Counted from the first letter of the stretch, positions 25,387-35,026 are shown. The stretch: 52,893 nt of DNA from an uncultured Bacteroidales bacterium (GCA_900317885.1 ONIM01000007.1:1-52893), one strand, 5' to 3'. A program made the numbers and translations. Notes: generated by a model not told the origin, from the sequence alone.

Positions 25387-28367
25387 AACGCGCTTTAAAA
25401 ATCCTTGGCTGGACGCTTCTGAGTATCGTCCTGGCAGTAGTGTTGGTAGCAAGTATTGCTATCTATGTCGTCTTCACACCTGAGCGTCTGACACCTATTG
25501 CCCGCCAAGCAGCGGACAAGTTTATCACCTGTGAGCATGAGATCGGCGAAGTTGATTTGACCTTCTTCTCCACCTTCCCGCGCTTTGGTCTGCGGGCCGA
25601 CGGACTGCTTCTCATTAACCCCAAAGCCGGTTCGCAGAATGACACAGTAGTGGAGGCAAAACATCTGGTAGCCACGGTGGATGTGATGGAGTTTTTAAAC
25701 AACAAGAACCTCCATGTACATGAAGCGATTTTGGACGATGCTACCGTCAATTTCTACATAGCCGGGGATGGCACGACGAACCTTACGGATGTCTTTGTAA
25801 CCTCGCCGGACACGACAGAAGAAGACACTTCGGCTTTCTCTCTGCCTTTTGATGCTTTGCGTGTAGACGGACTCCGAATCAAAGCCAACGCCATCACTTT
25901 CCTCGATGATAAGGACACAATCTGCGCTTCTCTCGGTCAAACGGACTTGAGTGCCAGCGCAAATAGTTGGGAGGATATTTTCCTCTCGCTCGACGCGCAG
26001 GATGTGTGTGCAACGCTCAAGGGTGAGACATATGCCGATTCGCTGCATGTGACGCTTGATGCACCCATGGCGGTTAATTTGGACACCATGCATTTTGCTT
26101 TCCGACGTGCCGAATTAGCGGTCAATGAGTTTGCCCTCGTATTGAGCGGAACAGCAGATATTCGCGATTCCATCGGTATAGATGCAGGGATCGCTACGAA
26201 AGACAAATGGCAAATCCAACCGCTCCTGGCGCTCGTTCCGGCGAAGTTCACCTCTGCGTTGAAGGATATTGAGGTGGACGGTAAGGTCGCTTTGGAAGCG
26301 GACATCAAAGGATTCTTAGGCGAAAACGCAATGCCGCTGGTAAAAGCACGTTTGACCTTAGAGGACGGTGAAGGAGCCTACAAACCCCTGCCGTACAAAC
26401 TGCGGGATTTGGAACTCGATGCCGATGCCCTCTTGGATCTGAATAAGAAAGTACCTTCCACCGTGACGATTCGTAATCTGGCAGCCAAGACCAAAGACAG
26501 CAAACTTTCTGCTACCGGAACTGTCAACGATCTAATGGGGAATATGTTGCTGGATCTGGCATTGAAACTCGATGCCAATCTTCCGGATTTTGCATATTTC
26601 CTGCCGGATAGCATGACACTCCTCGGACGCGCAAAAGGCTCGATGAAATCGAAGATATCTCTTGCTGACCTTACGGAAATGCGGCTCCATAAAGGGCGTA
26701 TCTCCGCGGACTTGGTTTTGGATGATATCCGCTATGAGCAGGACTCGGTGATTGCTATCCTGCCGCATAGTACGGCGAAGATTCAGATCCCGAACGCCAC
26801 GCCTTCCCGCAAATCCGTTAATTGGGCGCGCGCAGAGATTGTGAGCGATAAGATTGATTTCGTCATGGGAGAGGGTACCCACGCTATGATTGATGCCCCG
26901 ATCCTCAAAGCCGAAGCAGCTAATGTCCTCAACAAAGAGCAGGAGTATTTCGCTTCGCTGGCTTTCGATGCCTTGGATGCAAAGTATGACACCATCCTCG
27001 CAGACCTGAAAGCCTCGGAGTTGGAAGCGTTCGTCAGCGGCGGACAGAAGATCAGTACCAAACTCAAGACGCAAGCCTTAACAGCTTCCATGGGGGAAGA
27101 GCTGAAGGCAAAAACCGGCTCTCTGGCTTTGGAAGCTGCATCGCGCTATAACAAAGATGGCGAGAACGCACTCCTCAAATGGAACCCGAGGCTGAAAATC
27201 AACCTCAAAGACGGTTTCCTGAACTTGCCTTCCCGTCTGCCGGAAGCAGTCATCATCCCGTCTATCGAGTTTAAGTACTCCAACCGCGAGATGGCGATTG
27301 ATAACAGCCGCATTGTGTTGGGTAATTCCGATCTGGAGCTAAAAGGTAATGTCCGAAACATCGGCAAATGGTTCCGCCACGAGGATATTTTACAAGGCGA
27401 GTTAGAGGTCGTTTCCAACCATTGTGACGCGAACCAACTTCTCGCATGGTTCTCTGCTGACAAAGGAGCCGAGGAAGAGAGTCCGTCAGCCGAAGGCGGT
27501 CTGTCAGCGAACGAGAGTGAGCGGTCTGTCAGCGATAGCGGTCTGTCAGGCGAAGCCGATCCTTTCCTCGTTCCGACGGATGTAGATCTGACGCTCAATA
27601 CGCACATGCGGGAAGTGGATATCTTCACCCAGCATGCCAAAGATCTAAAGGGTGGAATCTACGTCAAGAACGGCAAACTGATCTTGGACGAGGTGGGTTT
27701 TGTATGCCGTGCGGCCAAACTGCAACTGACGGCGATCTACTCCACGCCGCGCCGAAACCACCTGTATCTCGGCTTTGACTACCACATGATTGATGTGGAT
27801 ATTGACGAGTTGCTGTCGATGATTCCGAATCTGGAGGAGATGGTTCCGATGCTTGCCTCCTTCAAGGGCGCAGCGCAGTTCCACTTGGCGGTGGAGACCT
27901 ATCTCAATGAGTACTACAAACCGAAGATGTCCACCCTCCGTGGCGCTTCGTCGCTGACGGGAAAAGACCTGGTAGTACTGGATAGCGAGACCTTCTCGAC
28001 CATCTCCAAACTGCTGATGTTCAAGAAGAAAACCGAGAACAAGATCGACTCCCTCAATGCGGAGATCACGATTTATAAGAACGAGATTGACGTCTATCCG
28101 CTGTGTGTACAGATGGATAACTACATGGTGGCACTCGGCGGACGGCATCGCACCGACATGACCTTCAACTACGACATCAACGTCCTTAGTCCTATTTATT
28201 TAGGCGTGCACGTGGGCGGTACGATGGATAACCTGCAGATCAAGTTAGCGAAATGCAAATATGCCCAGGATTTCAAGCCTCATTGGTATCAGAAGGCCGA
28301 CACGCAATCCCTGGAGCTCCGCCAGCTGATCAAGAAATCCATGGAGAAAAACGTCCGGATACAATAA
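25383..28367 (+). CDS. AsmA-family protein (outer-membrane biogenesis/lipid transport type)
   Basis: A 994-residue protein with one N-terminal membrane helix (residues 7-30) and a very long periplasmic beta-repeat body. The N-terminus (FTPERLTPIARQAADKFITC, GEVDLTFFSTFPRFGLRADGLLL) and the C-terminal AsmA_2-like segment (GFDYHMIDVDIDELLSM, GAAQFHLAVETYLNE, LLMFKKKTENKIDSLNAEI) are typical of Bacteroidota AsmA proteins. AsmA relatives (TamB, YhdP) form bridge-like lipid conduits to the outer membrane; the role here is inferred. A Ser/Gly/Glu linker near residues 700-725 is encoded by imperfect repeats (27481-27553). The gene starts in the ATGA overlap with the lipoprotein. Confidence 0.88.
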   Translation: MKRALKILGWTLLSIVLAVVLVASIAIYVVFTPERLTPIARQAADKFITCEHEIGEVDLTFFSTFPRFGLRADGLLLINPKAGSQNDTVVEAKHLVATVDVMEFLNNKNLHVHEAILDDATVNFYIAGDGTTNLTDVFVTSPDTTEEDTSAFSLPFDALRVDGLRIKANAITFLDDKDTICASLGQTDLSASANSWEDIFLSLDAQDVCATLKGETYADSLHVTLDAPMAVNLDTMHFAFRRAELAVNEFALVLSGTADIRDSIGIDAGIATKDKWQIQPLLALVPAKFTSALKDIEVDGKVALEADIKGFLGENAMPLVKARLTLEDGEGAYKPLPYKLRDLELDADALLDLNKKVPSTVTIRNLAAKTKDSKLSATGTVNDLMGNMLLDLALKLDANLPDFAYFLPDSMTLLGRAKGSMKSKISLADLTEMRLHKGRISADLVLDDIRYEQDSVIAILPHSTAKIQIPNATPSRKSVNWARAEIVSDKIDFVMGEGTHAMIDAPILKAEAANVLNKEQEYFASLAFDALDAKYDTILADLKASELEAFVSGGQKISTKLKTQALTASMGEELKAKTGSLALEAASRYNKDGENALLKWNPRLKINLKDGFLNLPSRLPEAVIIPSIEFKYSNREMAIDNSRIVLGNSDLELKGNVRNIGKWFRHEDILQGELEVVSNHCDANQLLAWFSADKGAEEESPSAEGGLSANESERSVSDSGLSGEADPFLVPTDVDLTLNTHMREVDIFTQHAKDLKGGIYVKNGKLILDEVGFVCRAAKLQLTAIYSTPRRNHLYLGFDYHMIDVDIDELLSMIPNLEEMVPMLASFKGAAQFHLAVETYLNEYYKPKMSTLRGASSLTGKDLVVLDSETFSTISKLLMFKKKTENKIDSLNAEITIYKNEIDVYPLCVQMDNYMVALGGRHRTDMTFNYDINVLSPIYLGVHVGGTMDNLQIKLAKCKYAQDFKPHWYQKADTQSLELRQLIKKSMEKNVRIQ
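27481..27553. repeat. GTCTGTCAG-based repeats inside the AsmA gene
   Basis: GCGGTCTGTCAGCGA occurs at 27496 and 27521, a variant at 27538, and a decayed copy at 27481. They encode a disordered linker (EGGLSANESERSVSDSGLSG) between two beta-rich parts. The spacings (25 and 17 bp) are irregular, unlike the heptamer arrays. Confidence 0.75.
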
Positions 28368-28384
28368 GAATAAATTTCACCAAT

Positions 28385-30508
28385 ATGAAGAAATCAATTG
28401 TTTTAGGAGTCATTGCTATGAGTTTATTAGCATGCAGCAAATCGGGTTCCAACCCTCTGTTAGATCAGCCGAATACCCCCTATGGCGTGCCGGCGTTTGA
28501 TCAAGTGAAGAACGAGCACTATCTACCGGCTTTCGAGGCGGCTATCGCAGAAAACAAGGCGGAGATAGATGCCATCGTGAATAACGAAGCCGAGCCGACG
28601 TTCGAGAACACGATTGTGGCGCTCGACCGCGCAGGCCTTCTGCTGGACCGCGTACAGGGCGTGTTCTTCAATGTCCTTGAGGCGGACGGCAACGATGAGA
28701 TGAACGCGATCGCCGAGCAAGTGAGCCCGATGCTCTCGGAGCTGAGCGACGGCATCATCCTCAACGACAAGCTCTTCCAGCGCGTGAAATTTGTCTATGA
28801 CCAGCGTGATCAGTTGGGCCTCAACCCCGAGCAGATGCGCCTCGTGACGGAGACCTACAAGGCCTTTGCGGACAACGGCGCGAACCTGCCGGAGGATAAG
28901 AAAGAGCGCCTCAAAGCCATCAATCAGGAGCTCGCGCTGCTGTCCCTGCAGTTCGGCAATAACGTGGTGGCAGAGACCAACGACTACCAGTATTTTGTGA
29001 AAGACGAGGCGGAGCTGAAAGGTCTGCCGGAGAGCGCCAAGGCTGCGGCTGCAGAAGAGGCTGCGGCGGCCGGTCATCCGGGCGAGTGGCTCTTCACGCC
29101 CAAGCGCACCTCTTTCACGCCGGTCCTCCAGTACTGCGAGAACCGCGAGTTGCGCAAGGAGCTGCTGATGGCTTACACCACCCGCGGCAACCACGACAAC
29201 GACCATGACAACAAGCCGGTCATCATCCGCGAGATGGAGTTGCGCATCGAGAAAGCCAAACTCTTCGGCTACGACAACCCCGCGGACTATATCCTCGCGG
29301 ATTGTATGGCGAAGAACCACCAGACCGTCGATGCTTTCCTCGCGTCTGTTTGGACTCCTTCGTTAGAGGCTGCCAAACGCGAAGCTGCCGAACTCCAAAA
29401 ACTCATGGACGAGGAGAAGATGGCGCAAGACCCCCATACGGACGACCAGATTTTGCTCCAACCTTGGGACTGGTGGTACTACGCGGAGAAGCTGCGTAAG
29501 GCCAAATATGCGCTGGACGAGGAGGAGTTGAAGCCCTATTTCGAGCTCAACAACGTCCGCAAAGGTGCTTTTGGCGTTGCTACGAAGCTCTTTGGTTTGC
29601 AGTTTGAGCCGCTCAAAGACATGCCGGTGTATAACCCCGAGGTGGAGGTCTTCAAGGTGACCGATGCTGATGGCGCGCTGGTGGGCATTCTCTATACCGA
29701 TTATTTCCCGCGCGCAGGCAAACGTCCGGGTGCATGGATGAACAATATCCTGCCGCAGTATATCGATGCGGAAGGCGTGGATCATCGCCCGGTGATCATC
29801 AATGTCGGTAACTTCAACAAACCTACCGCCGGCAATCCTTCGTTGCTCTCCATGGACGATGTAGAGACCCTCTTCCATGAGTTCGGTCACGCCCTGCACG
29901 GCCTGCTCTCAAAGGCGCACTACAAGTCTCTTTCGGGCACCAACACCCCGCGTGATTTCGTCGAGTTGCCCTCGCAGTTTATGGAGAACTACGCGTACGA
30001 GCCGGAGGTGCTCAAGACCTACGCTTTCCATTACCAGACAGGCGAAGTGATCCCCGACAGCCTGATTGCGAAGATCAACGCCGCCGGTAAGTTCAACCAG
30101 GGCTTCGTGACCACCGAGCTCCTCTCTGCATCCATCCTCGACATGGATTTCCACGAGCTGACGAGTGCAGAAGGCCTCGATGTTAACGCTTTTGAGAAAG
30201 CGAGCCTCGAGAAGATGGGCATGATCGACGAGATCATCGTTCGTTACCGCCCGACTTTCTACAACCATATCTTCACCACCGGTTACGAGGCAGGCTATTA
30301 CAGCTATACCTGGGCGGCGGTGCTCGATGCGGACGCTTTTGCGGCCTTCAAGGAGACCGGAGACCTCTTCGAACCGGCTACTGCGGCACGCTGGCGTCAC
30401 CTCTTGGAGCAAGGCGGTACACGCGACGCGCAGGAGCTCTACCTGGAGTTCCGCGGCAAAGAAGCTGACCCCGCTCATCTCCTCCGCCGCAAGGGATTTA
30501 TCGAATAA
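28385..30508 (+). CDS. dcp: M3-family metallopeptidase (Dcp-type peptidyl-dipeptidase), lipoprotein
   Basis: A 707-residue zinc peptidase. The start at 28385 gives a lipoprotein signal, MKKSIVLGVIAMSLLAC, with the Cys at residue 17. The frame extends upstream into the AsmA gene without family similarity. The HExxH motif is LFHEFGHALHG near 498-508, with the third ligand Glu about 25 residues on (ELPSQFMENYAYEP). The M3A layout, with N-terminal helices (PAFDQVKNEHYLPAFEAAI) and the C-terminal GYEAGYYSYTWAAVLDADAF, fits Dcp, which removes C-terminal dipeptides. Lipid anchoring suggests it acts outside the cytoplasm, on peptides imported from the environment. It begins 17 bp after the AsmA gene. 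Confidence 0.93.
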   Translation: MKKSIVLGVIAMSLLACSKSGSNPLLDQPNTPYGVPAFDQVKNEHYLPAFEAAIAENKAEIDAIVNNEAEPTFENTIVALDRAGLLLDRVQGVFFNVLEADGNDEMNAIAEQVSPMLSELSDGIILNDKLFQRVKFVYDQRDQLGLNPEQMRLVTETYKAFADNGANLPEDKKERLKAINQELALLSLQFGNNVVAETNDYQYFVKDEAELKGLPESAKAAAAEEAAAAGHPGEWLFTPKRTSFTPVLQYCENRELRKELLMAYTTRGNHDNDHDNKPVIIREMELRIEKAKLFGYDNPADYILADCMAKNHQTVDAFLASVWTPSLEAAKREAAELQKLMDEEKMAQDPHTDDQILLQPWDWWYYAEKLRKAKYALDEEELKPYFELNNVRKGAFGVATKLFGLQFEPLKDMPVYNPEVEVFKVTDADGALVGILYTDYFPRAGKRPGAWMNNILPQYIDAEGVDHRPVIINVGNFNKPTAGNPSLLSMDDVETLFHEFGHALHGLLSKAHYKSLSGTNTPRDFVELPSQFMENYAYEPEVLKTYAFHYQTGEVIPDSLIAKINAAGKFNQGFVTTELLSASILDMDFHELTSAEGLDVNAFEKASLEKMGMIDEIIVRYRPTFYNHIFTTGYEAGYYSYTWAAVLDADAFAAFKETGDLFEPATAARWRHLLEQGGTRDAQELYLEFRGKEADPAHLLRRKGFIE

Positions 30509-30536
30509 CAATGTACAATGTACAATTTACAATGTA
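30509..30536. repeat. Heptamer array (CAATGTA)x4
   Basis: CAATGTA, CAATGTA, CAATTTA and CAATGTA start directly at the base after the dcp stop codon. Confidence 0.9.
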
Positions 30537-30555
30537 CAAAAGCCAATAGGACGCT

Positions 30556-30579
30556 TTGTGAATTGTGAATTGTGAATTG
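30556..30579. repeat. Heptamer array (TTGTGAA)x3
   Basis: TTGTGAA three times plus TTG. It ends just before the TTG start of the next gene and so fills its presumed leader. Confidence 0.9.
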
Positions 30580-30584
30580 AAAAA

Positions 30585-31124
30585 TTGACTCGTCGTACGC
30601 AGACCATATTATACCACACCCTGCCGATAGCCTTCTGGCTGTTGGCAGGGCTGGTATGCGCTTTGCCGTGGGGGCTGACGTTTGTCAACTCTGCTTTATG
30701 CCCTCCTTCTCTACTCTCTTATCTGTTACCTTCGGTAGTAGTACTGACGGGACTTTGGATATTAACAAGTATCAAACGCCATGGTTCGGCTGTAGAACCA
30801 TGTCTATGGATAGGAATTTTATTAGGGATTGCTTCTTATTGGCTGCCAACGGTGCTTTTTCTCGTGGTTCCGGCATGGATATATTTGTATTACCGTCGTC
30901 TAATGAACGTTCACGCGTTCTCGGCCACATGGATTGGTCTGATTTTCGTGGCGATATGGGCAGCTGTGCTGATTTATAATCCGTTGATGACTTCCGGATT
31001 ACTAAAGAATACTTGGGCGGATTTCTTTGCTTTGGACACTCTATGGGCATGGCTTCCTATCGGAGCTGTCCTTTTTGCCTTTATTGCTTCTTCCATCGCT
31101 CGCACTAACCTCCGTATCCGATAG
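30585..31124 (+). CDS. Six-helix membrane protein, unknown
   Basis: A 179-residue hydrophobic protein with six predicted helices: two near 10-30 and 42-60, two near 72-108, one near 115-132, and a last one near 150-170. It has no recognisable motif. The only credible start is TTG at 30585, because the frame has a stop at 30573 and no ATG before the second helix. Its leader consists of two heptamer arrays. The last 84 bp overlap the 3' end of trmB on the other strand. Both frames look real, since the hydrophobic periodicity continues into the overlap. Confidence is reduced by the start codon and lack of homologues I can name. Confidence 0.62.
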   Translation: MTRRTQTILYHTLPIAFWLLAGLVCALPWGLTFVNSALCPPSLLSYLLPSVVVLTGLWILTSIKRHGSAVEPCLWIGILLGIASYWLPTVLFLVVPAWIYLYYRRLMNVHAFSATWIGLIFVAIWAAVLIYNPLMTSGLLKNTWADFFALDTLWAWLPIGAVLFAFIASSIARTNLRIR

Positions 31125-31856
31125 CACTTGGTAGTTTCGGCCATAAGAGCGATAGGAATCTTTCTCAATTTCTATTGTCGGTTCTTCCCATTGCGTAAGA
31201 GGAGTGAGATGCCAAGCAATATATTTGATCTTCATTCCACGATCGAGCCATTGTTTCTCATAATGCGTCTTTAAAGCTCGTGCATCTTCTAAAAGTCCGT
31301 TTTTATCGGTATTTTCGTCATAGAGGTCATCCGTAGAAGCAAGCACGGGATACGGATTAAGCCTCAGCATCTCTGTCGTATATGTATAGAGGAAGGGTGA
31401 ATCGGTCTTGAGATGAATCAGACCGGAAGGTTTCATGATCTGCTGATAGCGTTGCATGAAGAAGGTAGAGGTAAGACGTTTGGTGGCTTTCTTCATCTGC
31501 GGATCGCAGAAAGTGATCCAAATCTCGTCGATTTCATCGGGTGAAAAGAAAGAAGTTATGAACTCGATATTCGTTCTTAGAAATGCCACATTCTTCAATC
31601 CCGCTAATTCTGCTTCCTTCGCGCCCGCCCACATGCGCGCTCCTTTAATATCCACCCCTATAAAGTTCTTGTCCGGATAGCGCTGCGCGAGACCGACGGT
31701 ATATTCTCCTCTGCCGCAACCGAGTTCCAAGACGATGGGATTATCATTATGGAAATAGGTATCGCGCCAATGACCTGCCATCGGTTTATAAGGAGGTTGG
31801 AAGACATTGGAAAAGGTCTCCATCTCCGCAAATTTCTTAAGCTTATTCTTTCCCAT
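31041..31856 (-). CDS. trmB: tRNA (guanine-N7-)-methyltransferase
   Basis: A 271-residue class I SAM methyltransferase that makes m7G46 in tRNAs. SAM motif I is [15 protein letters not shown] near residues 39-53. Other conserved blocks are [12 protein letters not shown] near 65-76, [22 protein letters not shown] near 110-131 and [12 protein letters not shown] near 145-156. The usual end of the Bacteroidota enzyme is near [10 protein letters not shown] (about 243). Here a Ser/Asp/Lys-rich tail of about 28 residues follows, encoded within the overlap with the convergent membrane-protein gene, as if the original stop had been lost. Confidence 0.92.
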   Translation of the reverse strand: MGKNKLKKFAEMETFSNVFQPPYKPMAGHWRDTYFHNDNPIVLELGCGRGEYTVGLAQRYPDKNFIGVDIKGARMWAGAKEAELAGLKNVAFLRTNIEFITSFFSPDEIDEIWITFCDPQMKKATKRLTSTFFMQRYQQIMKPSGLIHLKTDSPFLYTYTTEMLRLNPYPVLASTDDLYDENTDKNGLLEDARALKTHYEKQWLDRGMKIKYIAWHLTPLTQWEEPTIEIEKDSYRSYGRNYQVLSDTEVSASDGRSNKGKKDSSDRKPCP

Positions 31857-31876
31857 AACCCTTCGCCTCTATACTT

Positions 31877-32338
31877 TCACCTCTCGTTTTTAACAATCTC
31901 CACTCCTACGTCCATTACTCCTCTCAAGACGCTGTCCCGCATTCCGTGCTGAATCGCCAGGTAATATTTACCTGTGTCCGGGAAATGGTACTGCTCCTCT
32001 AACAAAACAGGCATTTCTATAAACCCGTGATGCTTGTCTCCGAGCCATCGACCTCTATCATCTGCCAGATAAAACTCTATGGTATCCCGATGTCCTTTAT
32101 TGTCTCTCACAAAGAGCCACATGTTCTGATACGGGTATTGCTCTGTGTGACGGACATAAATCAACATCCGATAATCGGCATCTTTATCGGTGATCGTATA
32201 ATCAAACTGAGGAAGCATATCGCTATACCATTCTCCCGATGGAATCGAGATAAATTCGCTATACACGGTGTTGTGACGGCAAGATGTGAACGCACCTGCC
32301 GAGAGTACAATCAGAAGGAGATAGAGTATTCTTTTCAT
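31877..32338 (-). CDS. gldH: Gliding-motility/type IX secretion lipoprotein GldH
   Basis: A 153-residue lipoprotein. The signal peptide ends in the lipobox AFTSC with Cys20. The body matches GldH (YSEFISIPSGEWYSDMLPQFDYTI, RMLIYVRHTEQYPYQNMWLFV, HRDTIEFYLADDRGRWLGDKHHGF, YHFPDTGKYYLAIQHGMRDS.LRGVMDVGVEI). GldH is needed for gliding in Flavobacterium. In non-motile Bacteroidales it is widely kept, and its role there is unclear. It starts in a 4-bp ATGA overlap with the PSP1 gene. The holB-PSP1-gldH order is conserved in Bacteroidales. Confidence 0.92.
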   Translation of the reverse strand: MKRILYLLLIVLSAGAFTSCRHNTVYSEFISIPSGEWYSDMLPQFDYTITDKDADYRMLIYVRHTEQYPYQNMWLFVRDNKGHRDTIEFYLADDRGRWLGDKHHGFIEMPVLLEEQYHFPDTGKYYLAIQHGMRDSVLRGVMDVGVEIVKNER

Positions 32339-33420
32339 CGTTTGTTAGGATGATGGTTCTTTTTCTTTTTTCTATCAAAACGCGTCACATCCCCGTGTCC
32401 GGTCTCATAGCCGATAGCAGCTTGTACTTCACGCGAATCCAGAGCTACGGGTTTCTCTCCTCGCCGGTTCATCGCAATCACCTCGTGTGCACGAGCTGCA
32501 GGAATGGTTACTAAGTTCGCGGGTATATGTTGGTCTGTAGAATAGGTCACCGTTCCGGCTAACGGGTCAGCGGAGAAGAAGTAGTACGTAGCGTCTTGGG
32601 TCTCCAGCTCCGCATGACGGGAAGGCAAAGCTTTCGAAGCATCTTCATAGACAGGTACCTCGTAGTTAAGACAACACTTGAGTTTCGCGCACATGCCGGC
32701 AAGCTTCTGCGGATTCGGGGATATATTCTGCAATCGCGCAGCTCCTGTTCCGACGGAAGAGAAATTGATGAGCCAGGTAGAGCAACATAGTTCACGTCCG
32801 CAGGGACCAGTTCCGCCAATACGTCCTGCTTCCTGACGCGCGCCTATCTGCTTCATCTCCACACGGATACGGAAAGTCTCTGCGTACACTTTGATGAGTT
32901 GGCGGAAATCCACACGTCCGTCGGCAATATAGAAGAAGATAGCTTTCGATCCGTCGCCTTGGTACTCCACGTCGCCGATCTTCATCTCCAGACCGAGGGA
33001 TTTAGCGAGTTGGCGCGCCTTGATCATCGTCTCCTGCTCGCGCGCATGAGCTTGTTTGGCGCGCTCCAGATCTTCGTCCGTAGCGATACGGATGACTTGA
33101 CGCACCTCATAACGGGAGGAGTCGATCTTGTTCTTCTTCATCTGCAACTCTACGAGTTTGCCGGTAAGCACTACCTCGCCAAGATCATAACCGGGGTTGG
33201 CTTCCACCACAACTTTCACACCTTTCTCCAAAGGAAGATGTGCGGAATTATGGAAATAACCCTTACGCGTATTTTTGAACTGTACCTCGATGAGATCAGT
33301 CAATTGGGTATTCTCCGGAAGATCCGAGAGCCAATCGCTCACGGGCAACATATGCGCAGAATTGCGCTTGGTTGCGCCGGCGTTGAGTTCATTCGATGTC
33401 TGATATTTATGGTTCGCCAT
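32335..33420 (-). CDS. PSP1-domain protein (RicT/YaaT-like)
   Basis: A 361-residue cytoplasmic protein with the PSP1 domain at about 60-270, including RVEMKQIGARQEAGRIGGTG and PCGRELCCSTWL with the conserved Cys cluster (CGRELCC), then CAKLKCCLNYE. In Bacillus, RicT (YaaT) binds Fe-S clusters with RicA and RicF and tunes RNase Y. RicA and RicF are not seen here. A basic tail rich in Lys and His (RKKKKNHHPNK) ends the protein. As in Firmicutes, it is directly downstream of holB. Confidence 0.92.
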   Translation of the reverse strand: MANHKYQTSNELNAGATKRNSAHMLPVSDWLSDLPENTQLTDLIEVQFKNTRKGYFHNSAHLPLEKGVKVVVEANPGYDLGEVVLTGKLVELQMKKNKIDSSRYEVRQVIRIATDEDLERAKQAHAREQETMIKARQLAKSLGLEMKIGDVEYQGDGSKAIFFYIADGRVDFRQLIKVYAETFRIRVEMKQIGARQEAGRIGGTGPCGRELCCSTWLINFSSVGTGAARLQNISPNPQKLAGMCAKLKCCLNYEVPVYEDASKALPSRHAELETQDATYYFFSADPLAGTVTYSTDQHIPANLVTIPAARAHEVIAMNRRGEKPVALDSREVQAAIGYETGHGDVTRFDRKKKKNHHPNKR

Positions 33421-33434
33421 GTATGTATGGATAT

Positions 33435-34592
33435 TTATGGTTTTTTCTTCTTGATAAGGATGATCATCTGCAGACAGAGGTCAAAGAAGATCATCTTTGC
33501 GTTTCCGTTTTGCTCAATCTGACGTTCTGCCAGGTCGAGTTGGTTCATGATAGCTTCTACGTTGCCGTCATGTATAAAAGGCGCGAATTTAACGGAGAAA
33601 TTGCGCTCTGCTTCCATTTGGTAGTTCAGTTCAGGTTGCGCGAAATTGCGGATGTAGTTCTCTCGTACTTGCTGCTGGGCGTATTGCAGGAAATGTTTCT
33701 GTCGTTCCCGTCCGACTTTGCTGTCCGCCATGTCGAGTGACCATTGACGCAAGCGTTTGAGGGACTCAAATTTCTTAACCGGATCGGTAAGTACTCCGAC
33801 GGTATAAGCATCTCGGAAAAGTGCGATGAAATCGCGCAGTTCTTGTTGATTTTCTTCGGATTCATCGGCTTTTTTGAGAGCCGCAAGGTACGAACCGTTC
33901 GCTATGCGGGCGATGTCATTCGCCTTTACGGAGTCCATTCCTTTCTGTATCAAGGCCTCAGCGATGGTCTCGTTCTCCAGGCGAGGTACACGGATGGTCT
34001 GTACACGGGATTGAATAGTAGCCAATAACTGTTCCGGGTGCTCGGAGACTAAGAGGAATATCGTTTGTACAGGCGGCTCCTCAAGAAGTTTGAGCAGTTT
34101 GTTCGCCGTCGTGATATTCATCTTCTCCGGTTGCCAGATGATCATGACCTTATAGCCGTTTCCGTACGGTTTGAGGGAGAGTTTGCGAAGGATCTCTCCG
34201 CTCTCTTTCTCGTAGATCATCGATTGTTTGGTCTCCACGCCGAGCGCTTTATGCCAATCTTCCAAGTCGAAATAGTGCTGATTGAGAATGATCTCTCGCC
34301 ATTGAGGAAGGAAGGCATCGCAGGTCTCATCAGAACCCACTATCGGAAAGACAAAATGCAGGTCGGGGTGTTGGAGTTTCTCAAACTGGAGACAAGTCGG
34401 GCAAACGCCGCAACTATCCTCGTCCGTGCGATGCGGACAATTGAGGTATTGCGCGTACGCCAAGGCTAATTGCAGTTTGCCGATTCCGGAGATACCGGAA
34501 AAGAGTTGTGCATGAGGGATTCGTCCCTCACGCACAGCCTGACGCAAATGTTGCTTGGTCTCTTCTTGTCCTATGATCTCGCGGAAGAGCAT
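33435..34592 (-). CDS. holB: DNA polymerase III subunit delta'
   Basis: A 385-residue clamp-loader subunit. The N-terminal AAA+ domain begins MLFREIIGQEETKQHLRQA. The P-loop-like segment is SGISGIGKLQLALAYAQ near 33-49. A zinc-binding group (CPHRTDEDSCGVCPTCLQFE) is near 53-72. LLKLLEEPPVQTIFLLVSEH near 165 is the typical sensor region, with Ser-Arg (QSRVQTIRVP) after it. It works in the beta-clamp loader during replication. The next gene downstream starts 15 bp later and the HIT gene ends 2 bp before it. Confidence 0.93.
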   Translation of the reverse strand: MLFREIIGQEETKQHLRQAVREGRIPHAQLFSGISGIGKLQLALAYAQYLNCPHRTDEDSCGVCPTCLQFEKLQHPDLHFVFPIVGSDETCDAFLPQWREIILNQHYFDLEDWHKALGVETKQSMIYEKESGEILRKLSLKPYGNGYKVMIIWQPEKMNITTANKLLKLLEEPPVQTIFLLVSEHPEQLLATIQSRVQTIRVPRLENETIAEALIQKGMDSVKANDIARIANGSYLAALKKADESEENQQELRDFIALFRDAYTVGVLTDPVKKFESLKRLRQWSLDMADSKVGRERQKHFLQYAQQQVRENYIRNFAQPELNYQMEAERNFSVKFAPFIHDGNVEAIMNQLDLAERQIEQNGNAKMIFFDLCLQMIILIKKKKP

Positions 34593-34594
34593 TA

Positions 34595-35026
34595 TTAGTG
34601 GACAAGTTCTTTTTTGAGAGCCTCTACCATCTCAGCATATTCGGCATCAGAGAGATAGACCTTACCGGGATTCATCTGGAATGTACCTCCGTAATCCGGA
34701 CCATCGACGTATTTCGGCGCCAGATGGAAATGGAGGTGGCTCAACTTGTCGGAATAAGCACCGTAGTTGATCTTCTCCGGATGGAAGAGTTTCTGCATAG
34801 CGCGAGTGACATCTGCGACGTCCGCCATGAAGAGGTTACGCTGCTCATCGTCCAGTTCGTTGAGGTCATTCACATGCTTGTCGTACGCTACAAGGCAACG
34901 ACCGTGATAAGTTTGCTCCTTAAAAAGGAATGCGCGCGACACGCGAAGATGTGCTATCTCAATCATGAGATTGTGCAAAGTCTCATTGTTGGTGCAATAG
35001 AGACAATCTTTAGGATCGGAATACAT
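34595..35026 (-). CDS. HIT-family protein (histidine-triad hydrolase)
   Basis: A 143-residue protein with the histidine triad HLHFHLAPK near 98-106 (HxHxH, with His-phi-His-phi-His spacing) and an N-terminal DCLYC possible metal site near 7-11. HIT proteins cleave nucleoside phosphoramidates or dinucleotides (Hint/Fhit branches); the substrate is unknown. The GGTFQMNPGKVYLSDAEYAEMV tail is common in Bacteroidota members. It lies 2 bp from holB. A 7-bp tandem array fills the space to plsC. Confidence 0.88.
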   Translation of the reverse strand: MYSDPKDCLYCTNNETLHNLMIEIAHLRVSRAFLFKEQTYHGRCLVAYDKHVNDLNELDDEQRNLFMADVADVTRAMQKLFHPEKINYGAYSDKLSHLHFHLAPKYVDGPDYGGTFQMNPGKVYLSDAEYAEMVEALKKELVH

